Positions 7,125 through 7,209 of a stretch of 7,209 nucleotides of DNA are shown here, in pieces (position 1 is the first letter of the stretch; each line of letters opens with the position of its first letter). The position numbers were made by a program, and so were the translations under genes. The notes under the pieces were generated by a model. That model was not told where the DNA came from. It saw only the letters and a program-made list of their open reading frames with translations, and did not search any database. The DNA comes from Bacteroidota bacterium (lineage in GTDB: Bacteria; Bacteroidota; Bacteroidia; Bacteroidales; VadinHA17): assembly GCA_006227095.1 (NCBI GenBank), contig SBFZ01000157.1, positions 1 to 7,209 on the forward strand, in the 5' to 3' direction.

Positions 7125-7209
7125 ATAGCCTCATCAGCCATTATGATGTGATCTGCAGCCGGCCTGGCCCGAATTATTGGGAAATAGAGGTTAAATCATT
7201 GAATATAGA

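Larger units (their letters stand above)
6986..7209 (-). promoter_or_regulatory. Non-coding leader upstream of the susC-like gene, presumed to hold the operon promoter
   Basis: I see no credible coding region on either strand in these 224 bases, and the stretch is AT-rich over its gene-proximal half. As it precedes the first gene of the tight cluster it most likely carries the promoter. A clean Bacteroidota promoter (TTTG about 20 bp before TAnnTTTG) is not present. The closest match to the -7 element is TAACTTTA at 7014-7007 (minus strand), which would give a leader of roughly 15 nt but lacks a good upstream partner. No Shine-Dalgarno sequence precedes the ATG, as is usual in this phylum. 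Three short palindromic elements lie farther upstream (7086-7148). Confidence 0.4.

Noticed and set aside
7156..7174. GC-rich GCAGCCGGCCTGGCCCG stretch considered as a terminator hairpin of an upstream gene
   Set aside because: GGCC-T-GGCC would leave a one-base loop, and no T-run follows on either strand, so a stable terminator is not supported.

Overview
The window is one co-directional minus-strand gene cluster that reads as the nutrient-binding and import core of a polysaccharide utilization locus (PUL) of a Bacteroidota bacterium. The evidence is a SusC-type TonB-dependent transporter followed by a SusD-type lipoprotein, a pairing essentially restricted to this phylum. Leaders lack Shine-Dalgarno sequences, and the lipoproteins have Cys-then-acidic/polar mature ends, also typical of the phylum. 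Base composition looks close to balanced by eye, which fits an environmental or gut Bacteroidales-like organism, but I cannot name a genus.

Layout in transcription order (right to left): a 224-bp non-coding leader (6986-7209) with several short palindromes; susC-like transporter (3737-6985); 13-bp gap; susD-like lipoprotein (2020-3723); a 1-base TGATG overlap; an IPT/TIG lipoprotein with a C-terminal domain resembling the xyloglucan-binding domain of surface glycan-binding protein B (758-2020); 23-bp gap; a second lipoprotein built of tandem IPT/TIG domains (734 down to the left edge, truncated by the window). The tight spacing and lack of any terminator-like hairpin between genes support a single transcription unit that continues past position 1.

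Together the products should form an outer-membrane glycan capture and import machine. SusC is the TonB-powered barrel, SusD its lid, and the two IPT lipoproteins reach out from the cell surface to hold polysaccharide near the transporter. No glycoside hydrolase, polysaccharide lyase or regulator lies in the window, so the substrate is not fixed. The SGBP-B-like domain points to a plant-type beta-glucan or hemicellulose as a hypothesis. SusC lacks an N-terminal STN signalling domain, so control by an anti-sigma/ECF pair acting through this transporter is unlikely. Nothing in the window supports a wholly new system. The parts worth a second look are the paired IPT lipoproteins, the coupled start and the palindrome cluster upstream of susC.
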